Below, one piece after another: positions 25,291-43,589 of a stretch of 64,000 nt of DNA. Position 1 is the first letter of the stretch. Every line of letters begins with the position of its first letter. The stretch lies in NCBI RefSeq assembly GCF_024713975.1, contig NC_091098.1:15548316-15612315 (forward strand), read 5' to 3'. The DNA comes from Paralichthys olivaceus. Taxonomy: Eukaryota > Chordata > Actinopteri > Pleuronectiformes > Paralichthyidae. The notes under the pieces were generated by a model. That model was not told where the DNA came from. It ran no database searches and saw nothing but the letters and a program-made list of their open reading frames with translations. The position numbers and the translations under genes were made by a program.

Positions 25291-25399
25291 TCACAAAACC
25301 AAGTGTAAAGATTTACATTATATGGGTCAGATTGTGGACAGATGTTGTCAGGCCTTTCTGCAGTTTATCTCTGGTGTTTTCTTTTCTTTCTCCTCATAG

Positions 25400-32998
<7,599 letters not shown>

Positions 32999-33110
32999 TA
33001 CCATGAACTGCAGAAACACTTACTTAAATTCCTCTCATAAATCTTGGTACCTTTGTAATATTTTACTGCTTTTTTTTTTATCTGAGTCTCACATCCAAGA
33101 AGCTTTGAAA

Positions 33111-33358
33111 AATAAAAATAACAAAAGAAATACAAAATGTATTTTAATTTCACAAGATTATGGTGCAGTAAATAAATGTGAACTGGTACAAAACAAGAAA
33201 AAAAAGGTTATGTTACAAGTTGTGTAGTTTGTATCAGTAAGATTTATGATAAATATTATTATTTTTACAAGTAGCCAGTCATTTGTGTTATTGATTTGTG
33301 TAGAGCAGACTTTTTTTTTTACATTACATTTTCTTGCAATATTTTTCAAATGAATAAA
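33111..33358 (+). terminator. erbb3 poly(A) signals (candidates)
   Basis: AATAAA occurs at 33111-33116 and at 33353-33358, 113 and 355 bases after the erbb3 stop codon. Either could serve as the 3' end; transcript data would be needed to choose. Confidence 0.55.
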
Positions 33359-34640
33359 ACAATGAAATTTCATTTCGTCTTGAAAATGCTCGTTTGTTTT
33401 ATATCCTATTTTTATTCCACCGTAAACCATTAAAAACAGACAAACATGCGTTTCTCCAACTTGAAGTCATTGAACGCGACACCGAACAGCAGCAGTAGAA
33501 AATGGGGCGAAGGCACGTGAACGCATCAGTGACGCACTCGTCTCCGACTTGGTCAAAGGTAGAATCAAAGATGATGAGAGAAGCGAGAGGATTTATTGCG
33601 TCGTTTTTCCGTTTTCGTTAAAACCCAGCTAACGGTCTACTGGTGGGTTCACTAACGCATTAAGCAAAGTCCTTTTGAAAGATCCTTTACACTTCACACA
33701 ATAAAGTAATGCACATTCTGTAAACCTAATTATTAATGCATTGATAATATTGTACATTTCAATTTAACAAATCGCTCCTAGACTTTACTATTTCTATATT
33801 TCACCCTGTCTGTGATCTATGTATGCATCTGTCTCCATTATTTTATCTGCCAATCATTTGAGATTCTTAATAAATAGGATAAAGTCCGGATGCAAACATT
33901 AGCAGCTCTATTTTTTTCAGACTGTCCCAATCCCTCATTGGTGGTGACATTTTCGGTGGTGGAAGAAGAATATATATATATATATATACATATATATTTC
34001 TGATTGGTTATATTTCTGCAGTAAAGTGTGATTTTCAAACTGCATTTATTTGTTTACCTTCAATTCCTATTTTTTTGTTTGTGTTTTGAAAGGCGCTATA
34101 TAAATAAAGTTTATTATCATCCTTTGGGGGTCATGATGGAGTTGTGAGCTTTTATTATTATTAAAATCATTATTATTATTATTATTATTATTATTCATCC
34201 ATGCATACGTGATCTACACCGCTTATCCTTTGAGGGTCACAGGGTGGATATATTGTTATTATTATTGTTCATTATTATTTGAAGTTGTAATAGAAGTAGT
34301 AGTAGTTGTAGAAGTATGCATTCATCTATCTATTACATATAACGATTATCCTTTGGGGGCCACAGGGGAGTATTATTATCATTATTTTCATTATTATCAG
34401 AAGTTGTAGTAGTAGTAGTAGTAGAAGTAAGCATTCATCTGTCCATCCATTATCTATACTAATTATTCTTTAGGAGTCACAGATTATTAGAAGTTGTAAT
34501 AGTAGTAGTAATAGTAGTTGTAGTATCCATTCATCTATCCATCCATAATCTATACAGGTTGTCCTTTCGCAGGGTGCCATTATTATAATCATTATTATTA
34601 TTTATTTGTAGTTTTTATTATTGATGGAGAAGATGATCTG
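33359..34640. other. Intergenic DNA between erbb3 and pa2g4
   Basis: No gene is supported. A 39-codon frame near 33,501 has no recognisable product. The right half is rich in TTA/ATT and AGT short repeats and in truncated copies of a fish element, described separately. Confidence 0.6.
34160..34600. repeat. Cluster of four truncated fish-repeat ends with ATT/AGT runs
   Basis: Four short relatives of the same element end lie about 120 bp apart: CACCGCTTATCCTTTGAGGG near 34,217, ACGATTATCCTTTGGGGGCC near 34,342, TCCATCCATTATCTATAC near 34,442, and TCCATCCATAATCTATACAG near 34,538. They are separated by ATT and AGT trinucleotide runs. The match is to the end of the repeat at 24,885-25,135. Confidence 0.65.
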
Positions 34641-34861
34641 AGTTCGCTGCAGCCCTGCCCTCGCCGTCCACGTGTAGGCGGGGAGCCATCTTGAGCTGGC
34701 CGCGTGTCTCGGGCAGCGGGCGGGCTCTGGGGCTCTCTGGCTGCCGGTAGTAGAAGTGGTTCGCGGCGGCGCGGAGAGCAGCGTGGTCCATCCTGTGACT
34801 GACTGACACCCGCCGGGGAGGGAAGAAAAAGTTACTCTCAGCTCGCGGACTCACTGCCAAC
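34640..34861 (+). promoter_or_regulatory. pa2g4 promoter and 5' UTR, GC-rich
   Basis: The composition changes to GC- and CpG-rich just before the pa2g4 start codon, as in a housekeeping CpG island. GCCATCTTG at 34685-34693 is the reverse complement of the YY1 core CAAGATGGC, a site often placed near the start site of translation-related genes. No TATA box is seen. The exact start site is not visible. Confidence 0.6.
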
Positions 34862-37800
34862 ATGTCTGGAGACGACGACACGCAGGAGCAGACCATCGCC
34901 GACGACCTGGTGGTCACCAAGTACAAGATGGGCGCCGAGATCGCGAACCGTAAGTGGAACGAGCTGTTTTCACTCGAGCGTCCGTAAAGAGCGGAGGATC
35001 CTGCTCATGTTAGCTAGCTGTGTCAGCTAGTCGTACCCAGCAGCGAGTGTGCCATGTGCCGCAGCCAGCAGCGGCCATAGGTCACAGCAGCGAGTGGGCC
35101 TTCGTTGAAAACTACTAAAACAGGAGTTCTTGTAAATAATAAAGAAGAACCTCCACCTTCAACAGACCGTGTTTGTTTAATATCTCGTAGCTGTCACGTT
35201 AGCTTAGTGAGCTAGGTGGCTAATTGGCTCAGCTACACTCCTAGCAGGCGGTAGCTAGCTGTAAGTGCTAACGCAAGAGATAACAATGACAAGTACAAAA
35301 TGGAAAGATAGTATGAGTGTGTTCAGCGCAGTGTGTCCCACGTTTACTGCTCATTCAGATCCACACTCTTCTCGTCGTCCTGTAGGAGACTGAAGAGCTG
35401 CTTGTAATTTAAAGGCTCCAAAAGCAGAAGCCAGTCAACACCCAAACTACTATGTTCAGTTACATCCATTTATATTCCTACTTAAAGAATGAGACTAAAC
35501 CACAAAGTCATTTTAACATCAACATCACGAATCTTCATCGTTTTATCGCTCGTGGTTGAAGGCAGTTCACCTCCCGATATGTCCATTGTAAGGCCACATG
35601 CACTCAGTGTCATCGGGGACATGTCTTGATAAGGACCGTTGGCTATAAACGGTGTTGGGTTTGCACCTGTGCGTCTTATTATTGCATCATTTCTGCGATC
35701 TAAACTCAGATACACCATTTTATTCTTGATTTAACTAACAAAGCATACAATTCCATTCACACATTACACTCACACCTGTTCAGAACAGTCTGGAGGTGAA
35801 CAGCCTGGCATGTTACGTTTCTATACGTACAGTCAAACTAAAACATTTAGTAGAATCATGATAAAGTAAAGTTACTAGTGTTCATTTGGGGTAATCTGGT
35901 TGATTTTGGGGATCAGTTCTACTGTTTAATTATAAGTTTCCTCAGAATATCCAAGTTCTGTGACGTTTGATGAGTTCATCACATTCACATCATAATATAT
36001 TGGAGCACAATGTGAGGTGACTAAACATCCACAACTGCATAGATTAGAAAATATTGAATTTGCAAAGCAGCAAATTCCAGTATCTAAGAATCTGGAACTG
36101 GTTTCAGCAATTGTAAATCATTGAGCCTTGAACTACGCCTGTGCAACATGTCAGTATATATTTTGTAAAGACCAAAAAATGTCAATGTCTTCATATTATT
36201 CTGTATTGGTCATTTATTTGTCACAACTCGCTTTTAAAGGCAATATTTTTCATTTGGATAATGCTTTGCGTTCTTCCAAACCGCTGGGATACAGGCAGGG
36301 AATTTGCACTCAGGCAACACAAACAAACATGGGAGAGAACGTGACACAGAATGAGGGTAATGCAGAGCAGGAGAAAGACTCCAACCAGCCAAGATAACAT
36401 GAAATGCATGTTGTAACCTAAAGAAGGGCTACTTCCGTCATATGGCTCAGACACCACCAACCACATTTAACACCTACGCACGAATCATGTCAAACAGTAT
36501 AAAGACAGTCAACCTGTTACTGTTAAAATGTGCTGTAATTTGTTTATTCAGTTTGACACTCATTCAGTTCAGACTTGTGTGCTGCATCTTTAGCCTTTAC
36601 TTTCTCTCTGCGCTTTTCTAATCACTCACACTTAGAGCTGATCTTTTTAAGAAAACTGGGCGTCGCTTCTTCTGCAACATTAAAATTTTTTTTTTCTAAA
36701 TTACCGTTGTGTGATAATCTATGGGAAGAACTCCTCTCCGGTCTGCAGCCTGTGTGTGTGTGTGTGTCACAAAAACATATAACCACAGTTATTAAGTTGA
36801 TGGTGTTGGATCATGAATGTGGATTGTTCCAGTCACTTTAACCCTGATGTCCTGGCTGTCAATAATTAGTTGACTACATAATCAAGAGACAATTAAAATA
36901 TGTGATTTTGACAAATAAGGGACTTAAGGATCTCATCTAGAAAGTTCTGGTTTATATTTTCTTAACCACACGATTTATGATCTGACCCAGAAAATGACAC
37001 TAAATGGATTAATTGATAAAGAAAAATGATAATTAACAGTATACACTCTGTCATTGACATGCTTTCTTATTCGCCTCCATTTCTCATCTCCTGTCCTGCA
37101 GAGGCTCTGAAGACGGTAGTTACGGCAGCTATGGCTGGAGTCTCCGTACTCAGCTTGTGTGAAAAGGGAGATGCCTTCATCATGGCAGAGACCGGAAAAA
37201 TCTTCAAGAAGGAAAAGGACATGAAGAAAGGTGAGTCTTTATGGCATTTCATCAGTCCCTTTAATGCCTGACTCAGCACCTCCCTCATTCACTCTCTTTT
37301 CTTTCACAGGTATCGCTTTTCCTACTTGTGTGTCAGTGAACAACTGCGTATGCCATTGCTCCCCTCTGAAGAGCGACCCTGACGTCATACTGAAGGACGG
37401 GGACCTTGTCAAGATGTAAGCTGCTTAGTTTATACCTGTCAACCCTGTGCACCAGATAAATTATAGTATGATACTTCATATGCAGTTCACACTCACCTTT
37501 TCTTGTTGTCTTTGTGTGCAGTGATCTGGGAGTGCATGTCGATGGCTTCATCTCAAATGTGGCTCACAGCTTTGTTGTGGGAGTGACCAAGGTATGTCAT
37601 CAGTGTCGGATTAAATTACTCTGCAACACATAGTGATTTATTCTCAACAGTCACGAGCTGTGATTTACTTGACAGCCACTGATGGTCGCACCATCAATGG
37701 CTCATGATTCTCTTATACTTGACGTGCCTCCTGTGTTACTTCAGGACAACCCACTCACAGGGAAGAAGGCTGATGTTGTCAAAGCAGCTCACCTCTGTGC

Positions 37801-40060
37801 TGAGGCTGCCCTGCGTCTTGTCAAGCCAGGAAACCAGGTACAAATCCTACCATGTTGACTTATTCTGTTACCATTTTTCCCTTCTTCATACCAAAACCTA
37901 GGCTGTTGATATTGGCTGATAGAGAGTACCAAATACACACAGAAAATGAATGAAATAGAACTTCTAAACTCATAAGTTAAAAAGAACAGAACAAAAAATA
38001 CACAATTCCTGTAAATTGCTTCTCTAAAAACAGTACTTGCCAGTAGCTGTACAGCACAAGTGCTATTTTAGAGCGGTGAAGAAGTGATTTCCAGAAAAAA
38101 CAAAATTGTATTTTTATGTGGATGTGACTTTAAAATAAATATACTTTAAAGTGATGGTATTGAATTAGTACATGGATTTTGCGTAATCACCAACCCAACA
38201 TTTTCAACGGTCTTGGAGTCATTTCCAATGTTGGTATCGGAGCATCTACATCACCATGACCAACGATAACTGCTCATTTAATCATAACCATGTATCTTCT
38301 ATTAGAACACACAGGTCACAGAAGCCTGGAACAAGATTGCAAAGTCATTCAAGTGCTCTCCTATTGAAGGTGGGTGTTTGCGACCACTTGTTCCCTTCAA
38401 GTTCTGTGATTCCAATGGTTTATATTTGCTAAATGTAAATTTGACTTCCATATATACAGGCATGCTGTCCCATCAGCTCAAACAACATGTGATCGATGGG
38501 GAGAAAACTATCATCCAAAACCCAACGGACCAGCAAAGGTCAGTCACTCCTGCGTCACTCAGCAAGAGCTTATTATTCCTGACCTGATGAGTGTTCCCTT
38601 TAACCAGTGAACCTTTGTTTTTGCAGAAAGGACCATGAGAAGGCCGAGTTTGAGGTGCATGAGGTTTATGCAGTGGATGTGCTCATCAGCAGTGGAGAGG
38701 GGAAGGTGAGAGGAAATCAGATTTCTTTTGTTTTATTTTATTTTTTGGGAAAATGTCACAAATAAGAATCTGATAATATATGTTCTGTTTTGCTATTTAG
38801 GCCAAGGATGGAGGACAGAGAACCACTGTTTACAAGCGAGACCCCAACAAGGTGTACGGCTTGAAGATGAAGACATCTCGGACGTTCTTCAGTGAGATGG
38901 AGAGACGCTTCGATACGATGCCTTTCACTCTGAGGTAGCATCATTCAACTTCAGATATTAGCTTTGCTTTCTTTCTTTTTTTATCATTTTAAGCAACTTT
39001 TACATCTATAAACTAACTTCTCTTTTCTTCTTTGTCTCAGAGCATTTGAGGATGAAGGCAAAGCCAGGCTCGGCGTGGTGGAGTGTGCCAAACATGAGCT
39101 GGTGCAGCCATTCAATGTGCTGCATGAGAAAGAGGGTGAGTGATTTAATGAACAGGTTTGATTTGATGACCATTGTAATTCTTGAAAGTTTGTTTTTGTG
39201 TAAGGGCTGAAAGTTTTCCCATTTACGGAAGACTTCAAATGTTCTGGAAAAATCTCACAGAACGGGTGGTATTTATGAAATTGCCAATTTTATTGCACAA
39301 TGATGAGGATACAACATATTAAACATAAAAGACAAAATTATACTGCAAGAGAGGAAGGAAGCCAGACAGCTTCTTTAATCTCTTTAATACCGACCTAACA
39401 AGCAACGCAAACAGTAAGGATTTTTTTTGTTCCCCTCTTAATATCAGAGGGAATCTTTTAAGCATTAAAACTCTGCACAGTTGAAACAGGACTTCCTGTT
39501 GCCATCCATATGAGTCATGGCACTCACCCTCTTATCTGTGACATTTGTCAAAATTTACAGAAAACTGCTGTTTATTGCAACTTTCAATCCTGTCTGTGTT
39601 CAGGTGAATTTGTCGCCCAATTCAAGTTCACTGTGCTGCTCATGGCTAATGGACCTCTGCGAATCACCAACAGCCTCTTTGAGCCAGAGCTGTACAAGTC
39701 TGAGCTCCAGGTGGAGGACCCAGAGCTGAAGGTAAAGCATGGTTTATGAATATATTGTTGTTCTACTTGAAAAGGAAATATTAGACTAGTGGAACGGCTT
39801 TTGCATGTTGTTATACTCCATGAGGTCATTACATATTTTTCTCTCCCATAAAGGCTTTGCTTCAAAGTTCAGCCAGCCGCAAGACCCAGAAGAAGAAGAA
39901 GAAGAAGGTGGGATACGACGCAATGTTTCATAAACAAACAAGAATACAGGATCCAAATGTATCCACTAATTTCAGTCTTTACTTTTTTTTTTTTTTAAAG
40001 GCCTCAAAGACCGTTGAGAGTGCGACAGGACAGGCGATGGAGACCGAAGCTGCAGAATAG
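34862..40060 (+). CDS. pa2g4: Proliferation-associated 2G4 / EBP1
   Basis: Complete gene, 392 residues (human 394), in 13 coding exons: 34862-34949, 37102-37230, 37310-37415, 37522-37591, 37745-37837, 38306-38369, 38460-38538, 38627-38705, 38801-38934, 39041-39135, 39604-39731, 39854-39907, 40001-40060. Every junction is GT-AG and keeps frame. The protein has the methionine-aminopeptidase (pita-bread) fold but belongs to a family without peptidase activity. It binds the ErbB3 cytoplasmic domain, pre-ribosomes and some IRES RNAs, and shuttles between cytoplasm and nucleolus. Diagnostic stretches are [40 protein letters not shown] and [19 protein letters not shown] lysine run (KTQKKKKKK) near the C-terminus matches the family's nucleolar and RNA-binding tail. 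The start is the first ATG of the conserved [13 protein letters not shown]. It lies 1.86 kb downstream of erbb3 in the same direction. Intron 1 is long (2.15 kb). Confidence 0.97.
34950..37101 (+). other. pa2g4 intron 1
   Basis: A 2.15-kb intron with donor GTAAGT and acceptor TGCAG. It holds no exon I can support, only a short TG run near 36,757. A stretch around 36,230-36,400 looks like repeat-derived sequence but I cannot name it. Confidence 0.8.
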
Positions 40061-40235
40061 ATTCTCTCTCCAAGAAATTCTGACAGACCTCTGATGACCC
40101 AAAGAACAGACGTCACAAATCCTTCTGTCCCAGCTGTCCGAGGCACTTGCTGGTGTAGCCGCTGTGAATACCTCTGAATCTAACTGATGTCAGACTGGGA
40201 TGATGCTGCTCCTAAATTGTCACTCCACTTAAAAC

Positions 40236-40258
40236 ACACACACACACACACACACACG
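40236..40258. repeat. AC microsatellite in the pa2g4 3' UTR
   Basis: A run of about eleven AC units in the predicted 3' UTR. Confidence 0.8.
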
Positions 40259-40934
40259 TCCCTAGTAAATCTCACTGTCCTTGAGACAGGCTTTTGTCTT
40301 GATAGTGGACATAGCTCTGCTGCAAGGGCATTTACTCACTGGAACATTTACCCATTCGACTGATCTTGAGCCGTTTTTCCACATTAACTGTAGTGAAAGA
40401 AATGGAGAATATAATGAGTTTGACAGAGCGGCCAAGGATGATGAACATCATGTCAGTGTAATTGTGTGACATTTGGATAACTTCCTTGAGGTCATAAGCC
40501 TGAAGTTATTGGTGATAACTTGTCACAGAAAGAAATGGAACACCATACTTGAACCCTGATATTCTAACGTTCACACAATTTCTAATGACCTCACTAATTC
40601 AACATTATTCAGTGCAGCCGAATTACCCCATTTGTACTGCTCCTGCTTAAGCCTAGTCACTGTGTATACTTCTAGGCCTCTGATGTAGTTTACTCGGCTA
40701 ATCATTTCTAAAACTGTCATTTTACATTCTACCAGTTGAGGAATTTAACAAGTAAAATAAGAATGATCCTTTCTCACTTGTGGATGGTGTAACTTCTGCC
40801 AAGGGTTCAGCATTCAGTCTTCTGGTGCCACCATTGAGTCTGACAGTCTGTGTTTACATAAGAATTCCATACCTGTTAAATATATGGATACTTTTGTAAA
40901 ACAAATCCCACTTTCAGAGACTATTTTTGGAAAC

Positions 40935-40940
40935 ATTAAA
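40935..40940 (+). terminator. pa2g4 poly(A) signal
   Basis: ATTAAA about 880 bases after the stop codon, followed by a GT- and T-rich stretch (TTTGTGTCTCTG then a T run). This arrangement fits a cleavage site near 40,960 and implies a long 3' UTR. Confidence 0.6.
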
Positions 40941-40964
40941 AAGCCACCTGACATCATTTGTGTC

Positions 40965-42360
40965 TCTGTTTTTTTTGGGATTGTGTGTATTCAGATGATT
41001 CTGTGTTTATCATGATTTTAAGCATCAATTTGTGTCCTGGATCTCATGTCCCCCTCAATGACTATTCACCCTCGGTATAAAAAACTACACAGGAACTTGT
41101 TAATTGACGCTGGCCCGCTGCAGGGTGTCCGGGAAGAACTGAAACTGAGACTCCGGGTTTATTGAAATGTTAGATGACCAGTTGAGGTGTATGTGGTTCT
41201 GCAATATGAATAACTAATACAGAGTGTATATGATCAATGTTCTCAAACAACTGTAGAGGCAGTAGTATGTATAAATTATTCCAAGTGAAACACATGCATA
41301 CTGTGCATATTATCAAGTACCATTGTTAACTACGAAAGTCTGATTGTCGTCTCAAGAGGGTGACAGGAGAGAAGAGTTTTTTATAATCAGAAAACAAGAG
41401 ATATTTTGCTACTATTTTGATTGATCTATTCAAATAACTGATTATTTGTAATATCAATTCATTTTACGCTTTAACGGTTTTAACTATGCTCAAAGACACC
41501 ATATAAATTAATTAATGAATTTAATTTCTTGTTGGCTTTAAAATACTTGAAGCAATTTAAGTCTAGAAATACTGGAATGGGGTTTAAATTGCTACTGTGC
41601 ATAGTTGAACTACTAAACAGGCCTATTGGATATAGACTGGGGGACCAAGAGGTTTCCACACACTCTGTATGTGACCACTAATGTCTGAAAGTCACAGAGC
41701 TCACAAAACAAACAAAAAGATCACAAAAAAGTGTAATGCTAGTAGTCTTTTGTCTTTATTTTAGTGTAGGTTCTCAATGTACAGGCCTCTTTTCAGATTA
41801 TTATTATTAATAATATTTATATTATTTGTTTTATTATCATTGGTATTATTGATAGATAGGGGCACACAGTCAACATATCAATTAACACTGTATCAGCAAT
41901 CACATGAATTCAGTTCATGAGTAATTCTTTATTTGAATATGATAAGATAAAACAAGATTTAAAAAAAGATAATATCAGGTAGGACTTTATTAATCCTGTA
42001 GGGAATTCTTGCATATTTATATATATATGTGTGTGTGTGTGTGTGTATGTATCTATATATATCTATATATATATAGATATATATATATACTATTAAGTCT
42101 ACAAAATATAAGGGGAAATAAAACTACAAGAATAAACTTTATTATAAGTTTAAAGGGTATACAGAGTAATGATATATAAATATAAAGGGTATAAGGAATA
42201 GTTCTATATAAATAACATCATGGGTCAAGAAATACTGAGTTTCTGAAACGATGGACTTTAAAAGCTGCAGTGGAATAATACTACGTGTTTTCATGATGCG
42301 TTTATCTTCTATAAGACTTCATTTCCCATGTTTCACTGCGATCCAATAAGCCTGGCGTCA
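40965..42360. other. Intergenic DNA between pa2g4 and rpl41
   Basis: No gene is seen. AT-rich sequence with two short repeat features (described separately) at its right end. Confidence 0.6.
41938..42100. mobile_element. Short fish-repeat fragment plus AT/GT microsatellite
   Basis: GATAAGATAAAACAAG and GGACTTTATTAATCCTGTAG resemble the end of a common teleost element (a phrase of the type TTTATTAATCCC). It is followed by a GT run and a TATATC/TATA repeat at about 42,018-42,090. Confidence 0.45.
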
Positions 42361-42367
42361 CAACCCC

Positions 42368-42426
42368 TATAAATACGACGTCGCGTGATTGTGACGTCCT
42401 CCAGGAAGACGGTGTGTTAGCGGTTG
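42368..42426 (+). promoter_or_regulatory. rpl41 core promoter and non-coding exon 1
   Basis: TATAAATA at 42368-42375 and a CRE-like TGACGTC at 42392-42398 lie just before a pyrimidine tract (CCTCC, 42398-42402). The tract would suit a 5'TOP start about 30 bases from the TATA box, as usual for ribosomal protein genes. The donor GTAAGT at 42427 ends the non-coding exon. The next exon starts at 42525. Confidence 0.65.
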
Positions 42427-42539
42427 GTAAGTTGGAACTCTGCTGTCTCCATCAGAATCCATGTTAATCATCTTGTTTTGAAAGCAATCGAACTAATTCT
42501 CCACATGTGCCGCTCTGTTTTCAGCCTCCACTCCTCGAC

Positions 42540-43325
42540 ATGAGAGCCAAGGTTAGTGTCGAACGTGTCTATGATACGATATCTGCAGTTTGTAGTCACG
42601 CTAACATCTGTTAGCTAGCTAGCAGGGCCGAAACAGCACGTTCACGAGAGTTAGCCTGTGAATCTGTTGCTTAACTCATTCTAGTCTCATCTTGTTTCAG
42701 TTGTATTTATTTAATGAGTTTTGACATAAATAGACGTGAACCGCATAGTAATTCAATGTTTTCTCCCCCCCTCACAGTGGAGAAAGAAGCGCATGCGCAG
42801 GTAAGATTGTGAAACATGCGTCTTCTGTTTGCAACTCTAGATTTTATTGAAATGATCCTAAATGTTAAAAGTCCTGTCGCAGTCACATAACATCGTGATG
42901 TTCGAGTAAATGCTCAATTGTCCAAATACAAATGGTAACCAAATGGTTAATACACCATTCAGTGCGAGATCATATTGACTTATACCAAAATCTAATTTGT
43001 TCATGTTTCCTTTACTGAGTTTCCATTTCAATCCTATGAACTAGAATAATAATATCTGTGTAAAGTCACAGTATTAATTAAGGCTTGTCAATTTAAGCAT
43101 TACTAGGAACGGCAATACAATTTTCATCTGTAACAAGGTCAAAGTCTTTGACATTCTCTGCTCATACAGACTTTATAACCTCAACCTTCATTCCAAAGCA
43201 TTATTGACTTATGGCCCAGCTCTAGTAATCTTCCTTTGTCCAGTGTCGTGATGTCTAACTGGCTCTTGTGATCATCTTGCAGGCTGAAGCGCAAAAGGAG
43301 AAAGATGAGGCAGAGGTCCAAGTAA
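42540..43325 (+). CDS. rpl41: Ribosomal protein eL41
   Basis: Complete coding sequence of 25 residues split over three exons: 42540-42551, 42778-42800, 43283-43325. It reads MRAKWRKKRMRRLKRKR and continues RKMRQRSK, and 17 of the 25 residues are Arg or Lys. The protein is the smallest and most basic one of the eukaryotic large subunit and lies at the bridge between the two subunits. Its length equals the family norm and the start is the only ATG that gives the conserved peptide. All junctions are GT-AG. The gene is too small and too split to show up in open-frame scans. It follows pa2g4 in the same direction, as in human. Confidence 0.97.
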
Positions 43326-43554
43326 ACTGTCTTCTCTGCCATGGCTGTGACTTCCAATGTTTCAAACAAGCTGACTAGAAGAGCACAGCCAGAGACCCAG
43401 GACCCCCCCCCCTCTTGTCTTGAAGCCAGTGGTGTCCAAATCGACCTGATGCTGCAGAGCTGATCCAAGACCCCTGGATGTCAGGCTTTTCCACTGGGAC
43501 TTTCTGAACTCCTGTTCTTAATTCCTCAACTTTTTTCATTTGTTTTTGTCTTTG

Positions 43555-43560
43555 ATTAAA
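43555..43560 (+). terminator. rpl41 poly(A) signal
   Basis: ATTAAA 230 bases after the stop, followed within 15 bases by a run of ten A. This gives the short 3' UTR expected of a ribosomal protein gene. Confidence 0.65.
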
Positions 43561-43589
43561 GGTTTTGGTTTAAAAAAAAAAACAATTTG

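Larger units (their letters stand above)
24295..25399. other. Non-coding DNA between satellite and erbb3
   Basis: I see no coding exon here. In particular nothing resembles the erbb3 exon that should precede the one at 25,400 (the end of the domain II dimerisation arm). The stretch contains a fish interspersed repeat and a CA microsatellite, and ends in the polypyrimidine tract and AG acceptor of the first erbb3 exon present. Confidence 0.75.

Noticed and set aside
24295..25399. A hidden erbb3 exon 7 just before 25,400
   Set aside because: I looked for the dimerisation-arm pattern (Cys-Pro, YNK, then a Cys-rich end before NFVVD) in three frames and saw none; the space is taken by a repeat and a CA run.
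33501..33620. Small frame starting ATGGGGCGAAGGCACGTG downstream of erbb3
   Set aside because: About 39 codons, no similarity that I recognise, no splice or poly(A) support.
36128..36397. 89-codon frame in pa2g4 intron 1
   Set aside because: No domain or known protein; it lies in the middle of an intron of an intact gene and looks repeat-derived.
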